Shown here in pieces: positions 31,522 to 38,910 of a stretch of DNA of 41,453 nt. This DNA comes from Nitrospirae bacterium RBG_16_64_22 (lineage in GTDB: Bacteria > Nitrospirota > RBG-16-64-22). A model generated the notes under the pieces. It had not been told where the DNA came from and searched no databases. It was given only the letters and a program-made list of their open reading frames with translations. Numbering within the stretch: the first letter of the stretch is position 1; each line of letters starts with the position of its first letter. The DNA is taken from contig MHEK01000060.1 of the NCBI GenBank assembly GCA_001803795.1, positions 5,171 to 46,623 on the forward strand. Reading direction: 5' to 3'. The translations under genes and the position numbers were made by a program.

Positions 31522-32001
31522 ATGGAGGACGGAGTGGAGGACGAACAGCCGCCCGGCATCGAGATGGGGCCGGAGTCCTTTCGGGAGATGGTGGAGCACC
31601 TGAGGGCGCACGCCCCGAACGAGGCCTGCGGGATCCTGGCCGGAAGGGACGGGCGGGTCGTCCGCGTCTATCCCATGACGAACGTCGAGCCGACGCCCTA
31701 TTCGTACTTCATGGACCCGAAGGAGCAGTTCGCCGTCATGAAGGAGATGCGGAAGGAAGGGCTCTCTCTCGTGGGCATCTACCACTCGCATCCGTGCACG
31801 ACGCCTTACCCCTCCCGAAAGGACAGGGACCTGGCGTTCTATCCGGAGGCCGCCACGGTGATCGTCTCGTTCCGGGACCCGGGGGAACCCGAGGCGCGGG
31901 CCTACCGGATCGTGGAGGACCGCGTGACGCCCATCCCGATCATCGTCCCCGGCTCGCCGGGGCGAGTCGGGGAGAAGAGCGAAAAGCTGTCTGCGGCATG
32001 A
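31522..32001 (+). CDS. JAMM/MPN+ metallopeptidase (Mec/HcyD-like)
   Basis: A 159-residue zinc peptidase with the full JAMM motif: Glu34 (NEACGIL), then IYHSHP with His88 and His90, seven residues, Ser98-x2-Asp101. In mycobacteria Mec releases cysteine from CysO-Cys; in Wolinella HcyD trims a C-terminal residue from the sulfur carrier HcyS. Here it is first in an operon with a ThiS-like carrier ending GGGS, a cysteine synthase and later a CysO-like carrier ending AGGA, so both trimming and Cys-release roles are plausible. The start ATG has GGAG upstream. Confidence 0.93.
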   Translation: MEDGVEDEQPPGIEMGPESFREMVEHLRAHAPNEACGILAGRDGRVVRVYPMTNVEPTPYSYFMDPKEQFAVMKEMRKEGLSLVGIYHSHPCTTPYPSRKDRDLAFYPEAATVIVSFRDPGEPEARAYRIVEDRVTPIPIIVPGSPGRVGEKSEKLSAA

Positions 32002-32019
32002 GGAAAGGGACCTCGGATC

Positions 32020-32223
32020 ATGATGATTTCGCTCAACGGACAGAAGGAAACGTGCGATGACGGCGCCACGATCGCGTCGCTCCTCCAAAACAGAAACGTC
32101 CGCCCGGAGATGGTCTCGGTCGAGGTCAACGACTCGATCATCGAGCGCGGCCGATACGACCAGGTCCGCCTCAAAGAGGGCGACTCGGTTGAACTCCTCT
32201 ACTTCATGGGCGGAGGATCGTAA
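32020..32223 (+). CDS. ThiS-family sulfur carrier with one-residue cap (GGGS)
   Basis: A 67-residue beta-grasp protein (MMISLNGQKETCDDGATIAS...DSVELLYFMGGGS). It has the ThiS core but sits between a JAMM peptidase and a cysteine synthase rather than thiamine genes. The Gly-Gly end is followed by a single Ser, which should block adenylation until removed. By neighbourhood I infer a sulfur donor for cysteine synthesis. The cysM-like start lies inside its last 35 bases. ATG 32023 is a near-equal alternative start. Confidence 0.9.
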   Translation: MMISLNGQKETCDDGATIASLLQNRNVRPEMVSVEVNDSIIERGRYDQVRLKEGDSVELLYFMGGGS

Positions 32224-33148
32224 GACCGGCCCGGTCGGACGGAGCGTCCTCGACCTGATCGGCCGGACCCCTCTGGTCCGGCTCAGGGCCGTGGTTCCGG
32301 CGCGGGGCGCCGAGATCTGGGCCAAGATCGAGTCGTTCAACCCGGGCGGAAGCGTGAAGGACCGGATCGCCCTGGGGATGGTTGAGACCGCCGAGAGGCG
32401 GGGCCTGCTCAGGCCCGGATCGGTCATCGTCGAGCCGACGTCGGGAAACACGGGCATCGGTCTGGCGCTCGTCTCGGCCGTGAAGCGTTACCGGCTCATC
32501 CTCACGATGCCGGAGTCGATGAGCGAGGAAAGACGGCTGATCCTGGCGGCCTATGGCGCGGAGATCGTTCTCACGCCGGCCCGCGACGGGATGGCCGGGG
32601 CCGTGGAAAAGGCGCGGGAAATCGCGGCCGGCACGCCGGGGTCGTTCATGCCGCACCAGTTCGAGAACCCGGCCAATCCCGCGACGCACGGCCGGACGAC
32701 GGCGCGGGAGATCCTGGCCCAGACAGGGGGGCGGATCGCCGCCTTCGTCGCGGGCGTCGGGACGGGAGGCACGATCTCGGGGGTCGGCGCGGTCCTGAAG
32801 AAGAGTGTGCCGGGCGTCCGGATCTACGCCGTGGAGCCCGCGGGCTCGCCGGTCCTCTCCGGGGGGGCGCCCGGACCGCACCGTATCCAGGGGATCGGCG
32901 CGGGGTTCGTCCCGAAGACGCTCGACCGGAAGGTGATCGACGAGATCATCGCCGTGGACGACATGGACGCCTACCGCACGGCAAAACGCCTGGCGCGGGA
33001 GGAAGGTCTGCTCGTGGGAATCTCCGCCGGAGCGGCGGCGTTCGCGGCTGTCCGGGTGGCGGAGAGACTCCCCAAGGGGAAGAGGGTCGTCACGGTCTTC
33101 CCGGACGGCGGAGAACGGTACTTCAGCCTGGAGCCGTACTTCAGGTAG
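32189..33148 (+). CDS. cysM: PLP-dependent cysteine synthase (CysM/CysK family)
   Basis: A 319-residue fold-type II PLP enzyme with Lys57 in NPGGSVKDRIALG, PTSGNTGIGLA, the PLP-phosphate loop GVGTGGTISG and SGGAPGPHRIQGIGAGF. Relatives add sulfide, or the thiocarboxylate of CysO, to an activated serine. No ATG or GTG is available at the conserved N-terminus; TTG 32189, 8 bp after AGAGGG and inside the preceding carrier gene, gives the right length. Overlap with the carrier and the upstream JAMM gene reproduces the mec-cysO-cysM order of mycobacteria. Confidence 0.93.
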   Translation: MNSSTSWAEDRKTGPVGRSVLDLIGRTPLVRLRAVVPARGAEIWAKIESFNPGGSVKDRIALGMVETAERRGLLRPGSVIVEPTSGNTGIGLALVSAVKRYRLILTMPESMSEERRLILAAYGAEIVLTPARDGMAGAVEKAREIAAGTPGSFMPHQFENPANPATHGRTTAREILAQTGGRIAAFVAGVGTGGTISGVGAVLKKSVPGVRIYAVEPAGSPVLSGGAPGPHRIQGIGAGFVPKTLDRKVIDEIIAVDDMDAYRTAKRLAREEGLLVGISAGAAAFAAVRVAERLPKGKRVVTVFPDGGERYFSLEPYFR

Positions 33149-33166
33149 AACGGAGGTCGAAAGGGA

Positions 33167-34411
33167 GTGTCGCACGTCAAAGGTCTCAAATGCCGCGAAT
33201 GCGGGCGAAGTTATGCCAAGGCGCCGATCTACGTCTGCGAGTTCTGCTTCGGCTCGCTCGAAGTCGTCTACGACTACGAGGCGATCGGGAAGACGCTGAC
33301 CCGGGAAACGATCGCCTCCCGCTCCCCCTCGCTCTGGCGATACCGGGAGCTTCTCCCCATCGACGGGGAGCCGACCGTCGGCCTCTACTCAGGCTTCACG
33401 CCCCTCGTGGCCGCGGACAACCTGGCCCGGGAGCTCGGTCTGAAAGAGGTCTACGTCAAGGACGACGCCAACTGCCATCCCACGCTCTCGTTCAAGGACC
33501 GCGTCGTCGCCGTCGCCCTCTCGAAGGCGAAGGAGTTCGGGTTCGATACGGTCGCCTGCGCCTCGACGGGAAACCTCGCCAACTCGGTGGCGGCCCACGC
33601 CGCCCAAGCGGGACTCAAGCGGGTCGTCTTCATCCCCGCGGACCTCGAGATAGGAAAAGTCATCGGCTCCCTCATCTACGATCCCCAGGTGGTGGCCGTG
33701 GAGGGGAACTACGACCAGGTCAACCGCCTCTGCAGCGAAATCGCCTCGAAGTACACCTGGGGGTTCGTCAACATCAATCTGCGCCCGTACTACGCCGAGG
33801 GATCGAAGACCATCGCCTTCGAGGTGGCCGAACAGCTCGGATGGCGGACCCCGGACCATATCGTCGTCCCCGCGGCGTCCGGCTCCCTCTCGACGAAGGT
33901 CTGGAAAGGGTTCTCGGAGCTCGACAAGTTGGGCCTGATCTCGCGGGCGCGCGTGAAGGTCCACGTCGCCCAGGCCGAGGGGTGCTCGCCGATCGTCCAG
34001 GCGTGGAAGAGCGGCCGCGACGTCATCAAGCCGGTCGTGCCGAAGACGATCGCCAAGAGCCTCGCCATCGGAAACCCGGCCGACGGATACTACGCGATCG
34101 ACATGCTGAGGGCGTCGGGCGGCGACGCGGAGGCCGTCACGGACGACGAGATCGTCGACGCGATCAAGCTGTTGGCGCGGACGGAGGGGATCTTCGCGGA
34201 GACGGCCGGAGGCGTCACGGTGGCCGTCGCGCGGAAGCTCGCCCTGGCGGGGAAGATCGGGCGGAACGAGTCGCTCGTCATCTGCGTCACGGGGAACGGC
34301 CTCAAGACCCAGGAGGCGGTCGCCGGCAAGATCGGCGAGCCGATCCACATCCGGCCGAACCTGGCCGCCTTCGAGGCGGCCCTGGAGAAGAAGACGGCGG
34401 GCGTGGGGTAG
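33167..34411 (+). CDS. thrC: Threonine synthase with N-terminal zinc ribbon
   Basis: Converts O-phosphohomoserine to threonine. The 414-residue fold-type II PLP enzyme starts with a four-Cys ribbon (Cys9, 12, 24, 27), has the PLP Lys110 in TLSFKDRVV, CASTGNLANSVAAHAA and a Gly-rich phosphate site. The GTG start lies behind GGAGGTCGAAAGGGA, 18 bp after cysM. Placement among sulfur-transfer genes is notable: its substrate is also an acceptor for sulfur in homocysteine routes, though nothing in the sequence itself indicates such activity. Confidence 0.93.
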   Translation: MSHVKGLKCRECGRSYAKAPIYVCEFCFGSLEVVYDYEAIGKTLTRETIASRSPSLWRYRELLPIDGEPTVGLYSGFTPLVAADNLARELGLKEVYVKDDANCHPTLSFKDRVVAVALSKAKEFGFDTVACASTGNLANSVAAHAAQAGLKRVVFIPADLEIGKVIGSLIYDPQVVAVEGNYDQVNRLCSEIASKYTWGFVNINLRPYYAEGSKTIAFEVAEQLGWRTPDHIVVPAASGSLSTKVWKGFSELDKLGLISRARVKVHVAQAEGCSPIVQAWKSGRDVIKPVVPKTIAKSLAIGNPADGYYAIDMLRASGGDAEAVTDDEIVDAIKLLARTEGIFAETAGGVTVAVARKLALAGKIGRNESLVICVTGNGLKTQEAVAGKIGEPIHIRPNLAAFEAALEKKTAGVG

Positions 34412-34434
34412 AAGTTCGGAGATAGGAGTTAGGA

Positions 34435-34475
34435 GTCGAAAGTCGAAGGTTGAAGGTCGAAAGTTGAAAGTTGAA
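34435..34475. repeat. 7-bp tandem repeat (GTYGAAR)n
   Basis: Nearly six units (GTCGAAA, GTCGAAG, GTTGAAG, GTCGAAA, GTTGAAA, GTTGAA) lie just upstream of tusA. The unit is close to 7-bp repeats scattered in many environmental genomes. Confidence 0.9.
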
Positions 34476-34489
34476 CCTGGGGATCGGCC

Positions 34490-34771
34490 ATGGCGCAGGA
34501 ACAACCGAAGATGCTCTCGGCGGACGAAACGCCCGCCTTTGACGAGACGCTCAACATCCGCGGCGAGGTGTGCCCCTACACCTTCGTCCGGTCGAAGCTG
34601 AAGCTCGAAGACATGGAAGAGGAGCAGGTCCTCAGGGTGATCGTGGACTATCCCCCGGCGATCAAGAACGTCCCCCAGAGCGCGATCAACGAGGGAAACG
34701 AGGTCCTCGGCATCAAGCAGATCGAGGAGCGCGCCTGGGAGATCTACATCCGCAAGCGGGAAAAGAAGTAG
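34490..34771 (+). CDS. tusA: TusA/SirA-family sulfurtransferase
   Basis: A 93-residue protein with the TusA core LNIRGEVCPYTFVRSKLKLE; the Cys-Pro is the persulfide carrier site. TusA proteins relay sulfur from cysteine desulfurases or rhodaneses. Its place between thrC and the CysO-like carrier suggests it delivers sulfur to the carrier-adenylates made by the E1 at 35367. The C-terminal half is more acidic and basic-tailed than usual. Confidence 0.9.
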   Translation: MAQEQPKMLSADETPAFDETLNIRGEVCPYTFVRSKLKLEDMEEEQVLRVIVDYPPAIKNVPQSAINEGNEVLGIKQIEERAWEIYIRKREKK

Positions 34772-34931
34772 CAGGCTGCTGAAAAACAGTCCCGCAAGGC
34801 GGGACGCGCGGAGCATGGACGCGCCGCCAAATCGCGAAGATTTGAAGTCGAGCGATTTGAAAGACTTGCGCGAATTCACTTCGCGCAAGTCGTGGCTGAA
34901 AAAGCCATGGATGGACTTTTTCAGCATCCTG
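34772..34931. repeat. 160-bp MITE-like element abutting the tusA stop
   Basis: The left end CAGGCTGCTGAAAAACAGTCC (34772-34792, imperfect) mirrors the right end GGACTTTTTCAGCATCCTG (34913-34931). Internal hairpins include a perfect GACTTGCGCGAA/TTCGCGCAAGTC. It begins on the base after the tusA stop and ends just before the ribosome site of the next gene. No transposase. The reduced relative is at 24634-24667. Confidence 0.75.
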
Positions 34932-34951
34932 GTAAGAGGAGGATCGGAACG

Positions 34952-35230
34952 ATGGGTGTCAAGGTCAGGATTCCAACTCCCCTTCAAGCCCTCACGGGGA
35001 ACAACGCCGAAGTGGTCGCGGCGGGGGGAACGGTTCAGGAGGTGATCGACAGCCTCGAAGCCCAGTACAGCGGGCTAAAGGAAAGGATCTGCGACGAGGC
35101 CGGGAAGGTCCGCCGGTTCGTGAACATCTACGTCAACGAGGAAGACATACGCTTCCTTCAAGGCGAGACGACCCCCCTCAAGGACGGGGACGAGATCTCG
35201 ATCATCCCCGCCATCGCCGGCGGGGCGTAG
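34952..35230 (+). CDS. CysO/MoaD-like sulfur carrier with one-residue cap (AGGA)
   Basis: A 92-residue ubiquitin-like protein whose whole length follows mycobacterial CysO: VRIPTPLQALTG, EVIDSLEAQYSGLKERIC, RRFVNIYVNEEDIRFLQG and GDEISIIPAIAGGA. CysO as I know it ends Gly-Gly; here one Ala follows before TAG, as in Wolinella HcyS, whose Ala is removed by the JAMM peptidase HcyD. ATG 34952 has GGAGG 9 bp upstream. It probably donates sulfur as a thiocarboxylate to the operon's PLP enzymes. Confidence 0.92.
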   Translation: MGVKVRIPTPLQALTGNNAEVVAAGGTVQEVIDSLEAQYSGLKERICDEAGKVRRFVNIYVNEEDIRFLQGETTPLKDGDEISIIPAIAGGA

Positions 35231-35262
35231 GGAAAGGGAATCCGGAACCACTCCGCTTTCCG

Positions 35263-35292
35263 TTTCGTTTCCAGAACGGGAACCGCTATACT
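35263..35292 (+). promoter_or_regulatory. Weak promoter candidate before the E1 gene
   Basis: TATACT (35287-35292) is a good -10, but the -35 region (TTTCGT, 35263-35268, 18 bp away) is poor. The 136-bp gap 35231-35366 has no gene and could allow separate expression of the E1-NIL-bioB part. Confidence 0.4.
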
Positions 35293-35366
35293 ATCAACCC
35301 GTCCCAGGCATAGGACGTGCCCGGTACTACTGCGGCCTGCTGGAAGCGCGTGAAGGGTTCATATCC

Positions 35367-36179
35367 ATGAAGAAACTCGAACTGAGCGACGATCAGGTCA
35401 AGCGGTACTCCCGCCATATCCTCCTTCCGGAAGTCGGCGGCAAGGGCCAGCGGAAGATCCTCGAAGGCCGCGTCCTCGTCATCGGAACGGGCGGTCTGGG
35501 CGCGCCCGTCTCCTTCTACCTGGCCGCGGCCGGGGTCGGAACCATCGGCCTCGTGGACAGCGACACGGTGGAGGTGAGCAATCTCCAGCGGCAGATCATC
35601 CACTTCACCCATGATATCGGGAAGCACAAGACCGACTCGGCCAGGGAGAAGATGGAGGCCCTCAACCCGGACATCAAGGTCGTCGTCCACAAGACGCGCG
35701 TCTCCTCGGAGAACATTCTGTCGATCATCGCCGACTACGACGTCGTCGTCGACGGGAGCGACAATTTCCCGACCCGCTACCTCGTGAACGACGCCTGCGT
35801 CTTGTCGGGCAAGCCCCTCTCTCACGGCGGGATCTTCCGGTTCGACGGCCAGGTCACCACGATCGTCCCCGGCAAGGGCCCGTGCTACCGGTGCCTCTTT
35901 CCGGAACCGCCGCCGCCAGGACTCGTCCCATCCTGCCAGGAGGCGGGGATCCTCGGGGTCGTGGCGGGGACGATCGGCGTGGCCCAGGCGACGGAGGTCC
36001 TCAAGCTGTTGATCGGGATCGGCGAACCGCTCATCGGGCGTCTTCTCGTGTACAACGCGCTAGAGATGAAGTTCCGGACGGTCAAGGTGCCGAAGAACCC
36101 GCAGTGTCCGGTCTGCGGACCGCACCCGACGATAACGGAATTGATCGACTACGAAGAATTCTGCAGTCTGAGGAGCTGA
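35367..36179 (+). CDS. ThiF/MoeB/HesA-type E1-like adenylyltransferase
   Basis: Activates the C-terminal glycine of beta-grasp carriers with ATP for sulfur loading. The 270-residue protein has ATP loop GTGGLG (40-45), the Arg in SNLQRQ, Asp130 in VVDGSDN, zinc cysteines 173/176 and 247/250, and the crossover-loop Cys190 in SCQEAG. It has no rhodanese domain, so sulfur must come from elsewhere, for example TusA. It is the only E1 in the window and the obvious activator for the three carriers at 18076, 32020 and 34952. Confidence 0.95.
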   Translation: MKKLELSDDQVKRYSRHILLPEVGGKGQRKILEGRVLVIGTGGLGAPVSFYLAAAGVGTIGLVDSDTVEVSNLQRQIIHFTHDIGKHKTDSAREKMEALNPDIKVVVHKTRVSSENILSIIADYDVVVDGSDNFPTRYLVNDACVLSGKPLSHGGIFRFDGQVTTIVPGKGPCYRCLFPEPPPPGLVPSCQEAGILGVVAGTIGVAQATEVLKLLIGIGEPLIGRLLVYNALEMKFRTVKVPKNPQCPVCGPHPTITELIDYEEFCSLRS

Positions 36180-36181
36180 CC

Positions 36182-36421
36182 GTGCCGAATCGAAGAGTCC
36201 GTCTCACGTTCCCGCAGGAACTCATCACCGAACCGGTCATCTACACGATGGCAAAGCGGTTCGACATCATGCCGAACATCCGCCGCGCCAAAGTGACCGA
36301 GACCGTCGGCGAGGTCGTCCTGGAGCTCGTGGGCGAGGAGCAATCCCTCGACAAGGGCGTCGCCTACCTCGTCGAGCGCGGCGTCAAGGTCGAGGATCTG
36401 CCCGGAGATATCGTTGAATGA
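36182..36421 (+). CDS. Stand-alone NIL-domain protein
   Basis: A 79-residue ACT-like NIL domain (RRVRLTFPQELITEPVIYTM, then VGEVVLELVGEEQSLDKGVAYL). NIL domains occur at the end of methionine ABC ATPases and beside ferredoxin domains in proteins of homocysteine biosynthesis. GTG 36182 follows the E1 stop by 2 bp with GAGGAG upstream, so coupling is tight. I infer a sulfur-amino-acid sensor or scaffold for the operon. Confidence 0.85.
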   Translation: MPNRRVRLTFPQELITEPVIYTMAKRFDIMPNIRRAKVTETVGEVVLELVGEEQSLDKGVAYLVERGVKVEDLPGDIVE

Positions 36422-36422
36422 C

Positions 36423-36446
36423 GGTGAATGGGTGAATGGGTGAATC
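36423..36446. repeat. 8-bp tandem repeat (GGTGAATG)3 at the bioB start
   Basis: Three units, the last ending in C, span the end of the NIL gene region and the first codons of bioB; the ATG of bioB lies in the second unit. Confidence 0.9.
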
Positions 36447-37449
36447 GGCGCCCGGGCAAGGGAATCCATCCCCCGCCTTCCATTTTCTCGTCGAGGAGGC
36501 GCTCAGGAAAGTACTGTCCGGCCGGGAGATCTCTTTCGACGAGGCCCTGACGCTCCTTACCGACGCGCGGATTCCAACGCCCGACCTCGTCTCAGCCGGC
36601 GCCCGCGTCACCGCCGCCTTCCATGAGAGCAAGGCCGACCTCTGCGCCATCGTCAGCGCGAAGACGGGGAGTTGCGTCGAGGACTGCTCGTTCTGTTCTC
36701 AATCGATGCACCACTCCGCCGACGCTCCCAGCCACCCGCTCCTTTCGGATGAAGCGATCATGGACGCCGCCCGGCGCGCCCGGGAGATCGGCGCCCGAAG
36801 GTTCTGCATCGTCTCGCAGGGACGCTCCCCGTCCGAACGGGACTTCCCGCGGATCCTCTCCCTCGTCCAAAAAATCAGAAATGAAACCGGCCTCTCGGTC
36901 GATTGCGCCCTGGGAGCCCTGACGGAAGAACAGGCCGCGGCGCTCAAGTCAGCCGGCGTTTCCACCTACAATCACAACATCGAAACGGCGGCTTCCTTCT
37001 TCCCTTCCATCGTCCGCACTCACGCATTCGAAGACCGCGTCCGGACCGTTCGCATCCTGAAGAAGGCCGGGATCAACGCCTGTTGCGGCGGGATCCTGAA
37101 CCTGGGCGAGACGCCCCGCCAGCGGATCGAGTTTGCGTTCGCGCTGAGGGAGCTTGATCCCGAGATCGTACCCATCAACATCCTCAACCCCCGACCCGGA
37201 ACGCCCCTGGAGGATGTTCCAGCGGCCGACCCCTGGGAGATGGTCCGAACGATCGCCGTCTTCCGCCTGGTCCTTCCGAAGCCGGTCTTCAAATTGGCGG
37301 GCGGGCGGGAGGCGAGCCTGGGCCCCCTCCAGAGCGAGGCTGTCCGGGCCGGCGCCCGCGGCGCGATCGTCGGCGGATACCTCACCACGGCCGGAGGCGA
37401 TCCCGCCGCCGACATCCGGATGTTCGCCTCCCTCGGCCTGTCCTGCTGA
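36436..37449 (+). CDS. bioB: Biotin synthase
   Basis: Radical SAM enzyme that inserts sulfur into dethiobiotin. The 337-residue protein has CVEDCSFC for the AdoMet cluster and all ligands of the [2Fe-2S] sulfur source: Cys in FCIVSQG, Cys in DCALGAL, Cys in ACCGGILNLG, and Arg in LAGGREASLG, plus YNHNIETA. It closes an operon of sulfur-transfer genes, 14 bp after the NIL gene. No good ribosome site precedes ATG 36436, which lies in the 8-bp repeat, so the start is uncertain by a few codons. No other bio genes are near. Confidence 0.95.
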   Translation: MGESAPGQGNPSPAFHFLVEEALRKVLSGREISFDEALTLLTDARIPTPDLVSAGARVTAAFHESKADLCAIVSAKTGSCVEDCSFCSQSMHHSADAPSHPLLSDEAIMDAARRAREIGARRFCIVSQGRSPSERDFPRILSLVQKIRNETGLSVDCALGALTEEQAAALKSAGVSTYNHNIETAASFFPSIVRTHAFEDRVRTVRILKKAGINACCGGILNLGETPRQRIEFAFALRELDPEIVPINILNPRPGTPLEDVPAADPWEMVRTIAVFRLVLPKPVFKLAGGREASLGPLQSEAVRAGARGAIVGGYLTTAGGDPAADIRMFASLGLSC

Positions 37450-37480
37450 CATCCCACTTCATTCAACGCGGGAAAAACAT

Positions 37481-37595
37481 GAACCGCTGAGCGCGCAGAG
37501 AACGCAAAGCAGTCTCTGTACGCGTGAAAAGCGCCCGAAAAAGATTTCCCTCTGCGTGCTCCGTGTCCTCTGCGGTGAATGAACTGCGGTTTCCC
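37481..37595. repeat. Dispersed MITE-like repeat, copy C
   Basis: GAACCGCTGAGCGCGCAGAG at the left mirrors TCCTCTGCGGTGAATGAACTGCGG at the right; the internal part differs from copies A and B. The gap 37450-37743 otherwise shows no gene. Confidence 0.65.
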
Positions 37596-37743
37596 GGTTC
37601 AACCTTCTCTGAAAAACCGAGTCACAATAACAGGAGGTCGCAAGCGGTCATTGCCGCCGTGGGTTTTCCCCGCTGAATAAACCTCCCGCCCGTCCGTCTT
37701 AAGGGCAAAACGGGGAGAACCCCGAACCGAGAGGAGGTCAGCC

Positions 37744-38091
37744 ATGAAGAAGATCGCGCTCGCAACCGTCACGGCACTCTTCATTCTTGCCGCCGTAGCA
37801 CCCCAGGCCTGGGCCGGGGATCACAAGGTCCGCCACAGATGGGAAGGAGCCGCCATTGCCCTCGGGGGCCTCATCCTGCTCGACGCTATCCTCGACCCGC
37901 GGCCCGCCCACGCGGCCGTCGTGCACGCTCCGGTCTATGCGCCGGCTCCCGTCTACGTCCGGGATCATAGGCACTATCACCACTACCGGGACGGCGGATG
38001 GACCTGCGAATTCAGGTCGCATCGGGACGCCCGTCACCACGACCACTACCGTCATCACCAGCACGGCCACAGCGGGTACGGCGGGCGCTAG
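37744..38091 (+). CDS. Small exported His-rich protein
   Basis: A 115-residue protein with a signal peptide (MKKIALATVTALFILAAVAP, cut near AWA-GD), a short hydrophobic segment (EGAAIALGGLILLDAIL) and a C-terminal half rich in His, Tyr and Arg (HYHHYRDGG...HHDHYRHHQHGH). Strong GAGGAGGT ribosome site. The His clusters suggest metal binding in the periplasm; it is paired with a Spy/CpxP-like gene. Confidence 0.75.
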   Translation: MKKIALATVTALFILAAVAPQAWAGDHKVRHRWEGAAIALGGLILLDAILDPRPAHAAVVHAPVYAPAPVYVRDHRHYHHYRDGGWTCEFRSHRDARHHDHYRHHQHGHSGYGGR

Positions 38092-38106
38092 TTGTGAACC
38101 CCGCCT

Positions 38107-38152
38107 GTCTTCTCCCGGCGCTCCCTTGACCACAAGGGGGCGCCGGGCAGAC
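38107..38152. other. Intercistronic hairpin
   Basis: CCCGGCGCTCCCTT (38114-38127) pairs with AAGGGGGCGCCGGG (38134-38147) around a six-base loop. No T-tract follows, so it is more likely an mRNA-stabilising or partial terminator structure between the two exported-protein genes. Confidence 0.6.
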
Positions 38153-38230
38153 GGAAAAACCCGCGGGATTCAACCTTTTCGCCCACGCCGGGTCGAATTC
38201 ACCAGACTCGAAAGGAAGGAGGTGAGAAAC

Positions 38231-38695
38231 ATGAAGAAGACCATTGCACTGACCGCGGTACTTCTGCTCATCCCCGCGGCCGTCGCCTTTGCGCGCGTCC
38301 ACGGTCACGAGGGTCGAGCGGCGGAACCGTTCGCCAAGCTGAACGGGACGGGACACGAGCTCACGGCCGATCAGCGACAGCAGATCGACGGATTTCGTGC
38401 GGCATTCGTCAAGGAGACGTCCGAGTGGAAGCTCGCGCTCCGGGAAAAGAAGGCCGAACTCCACGCCATGCTGGCGGCCCGGACTCCCAACCGGGAGAAG
38501 ACCCTGGCCAAGCAAAGAGAAGTATCCGACCTGCGGGCCCAGCTGGGGGAGAAGTCCCTCATCTTTCGCCTGGACGTACGGAGCGTCCTCACCCCCGAAC
38601 AGCAGGCCTTACTGCCTCAGCACAAGGGACGCGGAATGCACCACCGGACGATGGCCGGCCGCTCATCGGCGGCCGAAAATCCGCCCTCTCGGTAA
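38231..38695 (+). CDS. Spy/CpxP-like periplasmic protein
   Basis: A 154-residue protein with a signal peptide (KKTIALTAVLLLIPAAVAFA) and an LTxxQ-type helical core (LTADQRQQIDGFRAAF...LTPEQQALLPQ), the hallmark of Spy/CpxP/ZraP chaperones. The second motif is 110 residues after the first, as expected. AAGGAGGTGA lies upstream of ATG 38231. Probably an envelope-stress or metal-responsive chaperone. Beyond it, 38696-38910 has no recognisable gene. Confidence 0.8.
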   Translation: MKKTIALTAVLLLIPAAVAFARVHGHEGRAAEPFAKLNGTGHELTADQRQQIDGFRAAFVKETSEWKLALREKKAELHAMLAARTPNREKTLAKQREVSDLRAQLGEKSLIFRLDVRSVLTPEQQALLPQHKGRGMHHRTMAGRSSAAENPPSR

Positions 38696-38910
38696 GGATG
38701 GCGGCCGAAACCGTTGCCAGAGACGGCGTCAGGCTCTCCGCAGACGCCGTCTCGCGCCGGCAACGAACACTTCCTGGAAAGTCCCCCTTATTCTCCCCGT
38801 TTAATCCCGAAACGCCTTCTGTTAGAATAAATCGACCCCGGCCGGGACTGTGACTGTCCGGACGCTCCCTGCCGGTGGGCGATCCTGCCTGCGAAACGGA
38901 GGCTGTTCGT

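Noticed and set aside
34952-35230. MoaD of molybdopterin synthase
   Set aside because: The sequence follows CysO along its length, the neighbours are sulfur amino-acid genes, and no moaE, moaA or moaC is present.
37651-37679. Promoter before the His-rich protein gene (TTGCCG, 17 bp, TGAATA)
   Set aside because: The -10 matches the consensus at only two positions; not strong enough to list.
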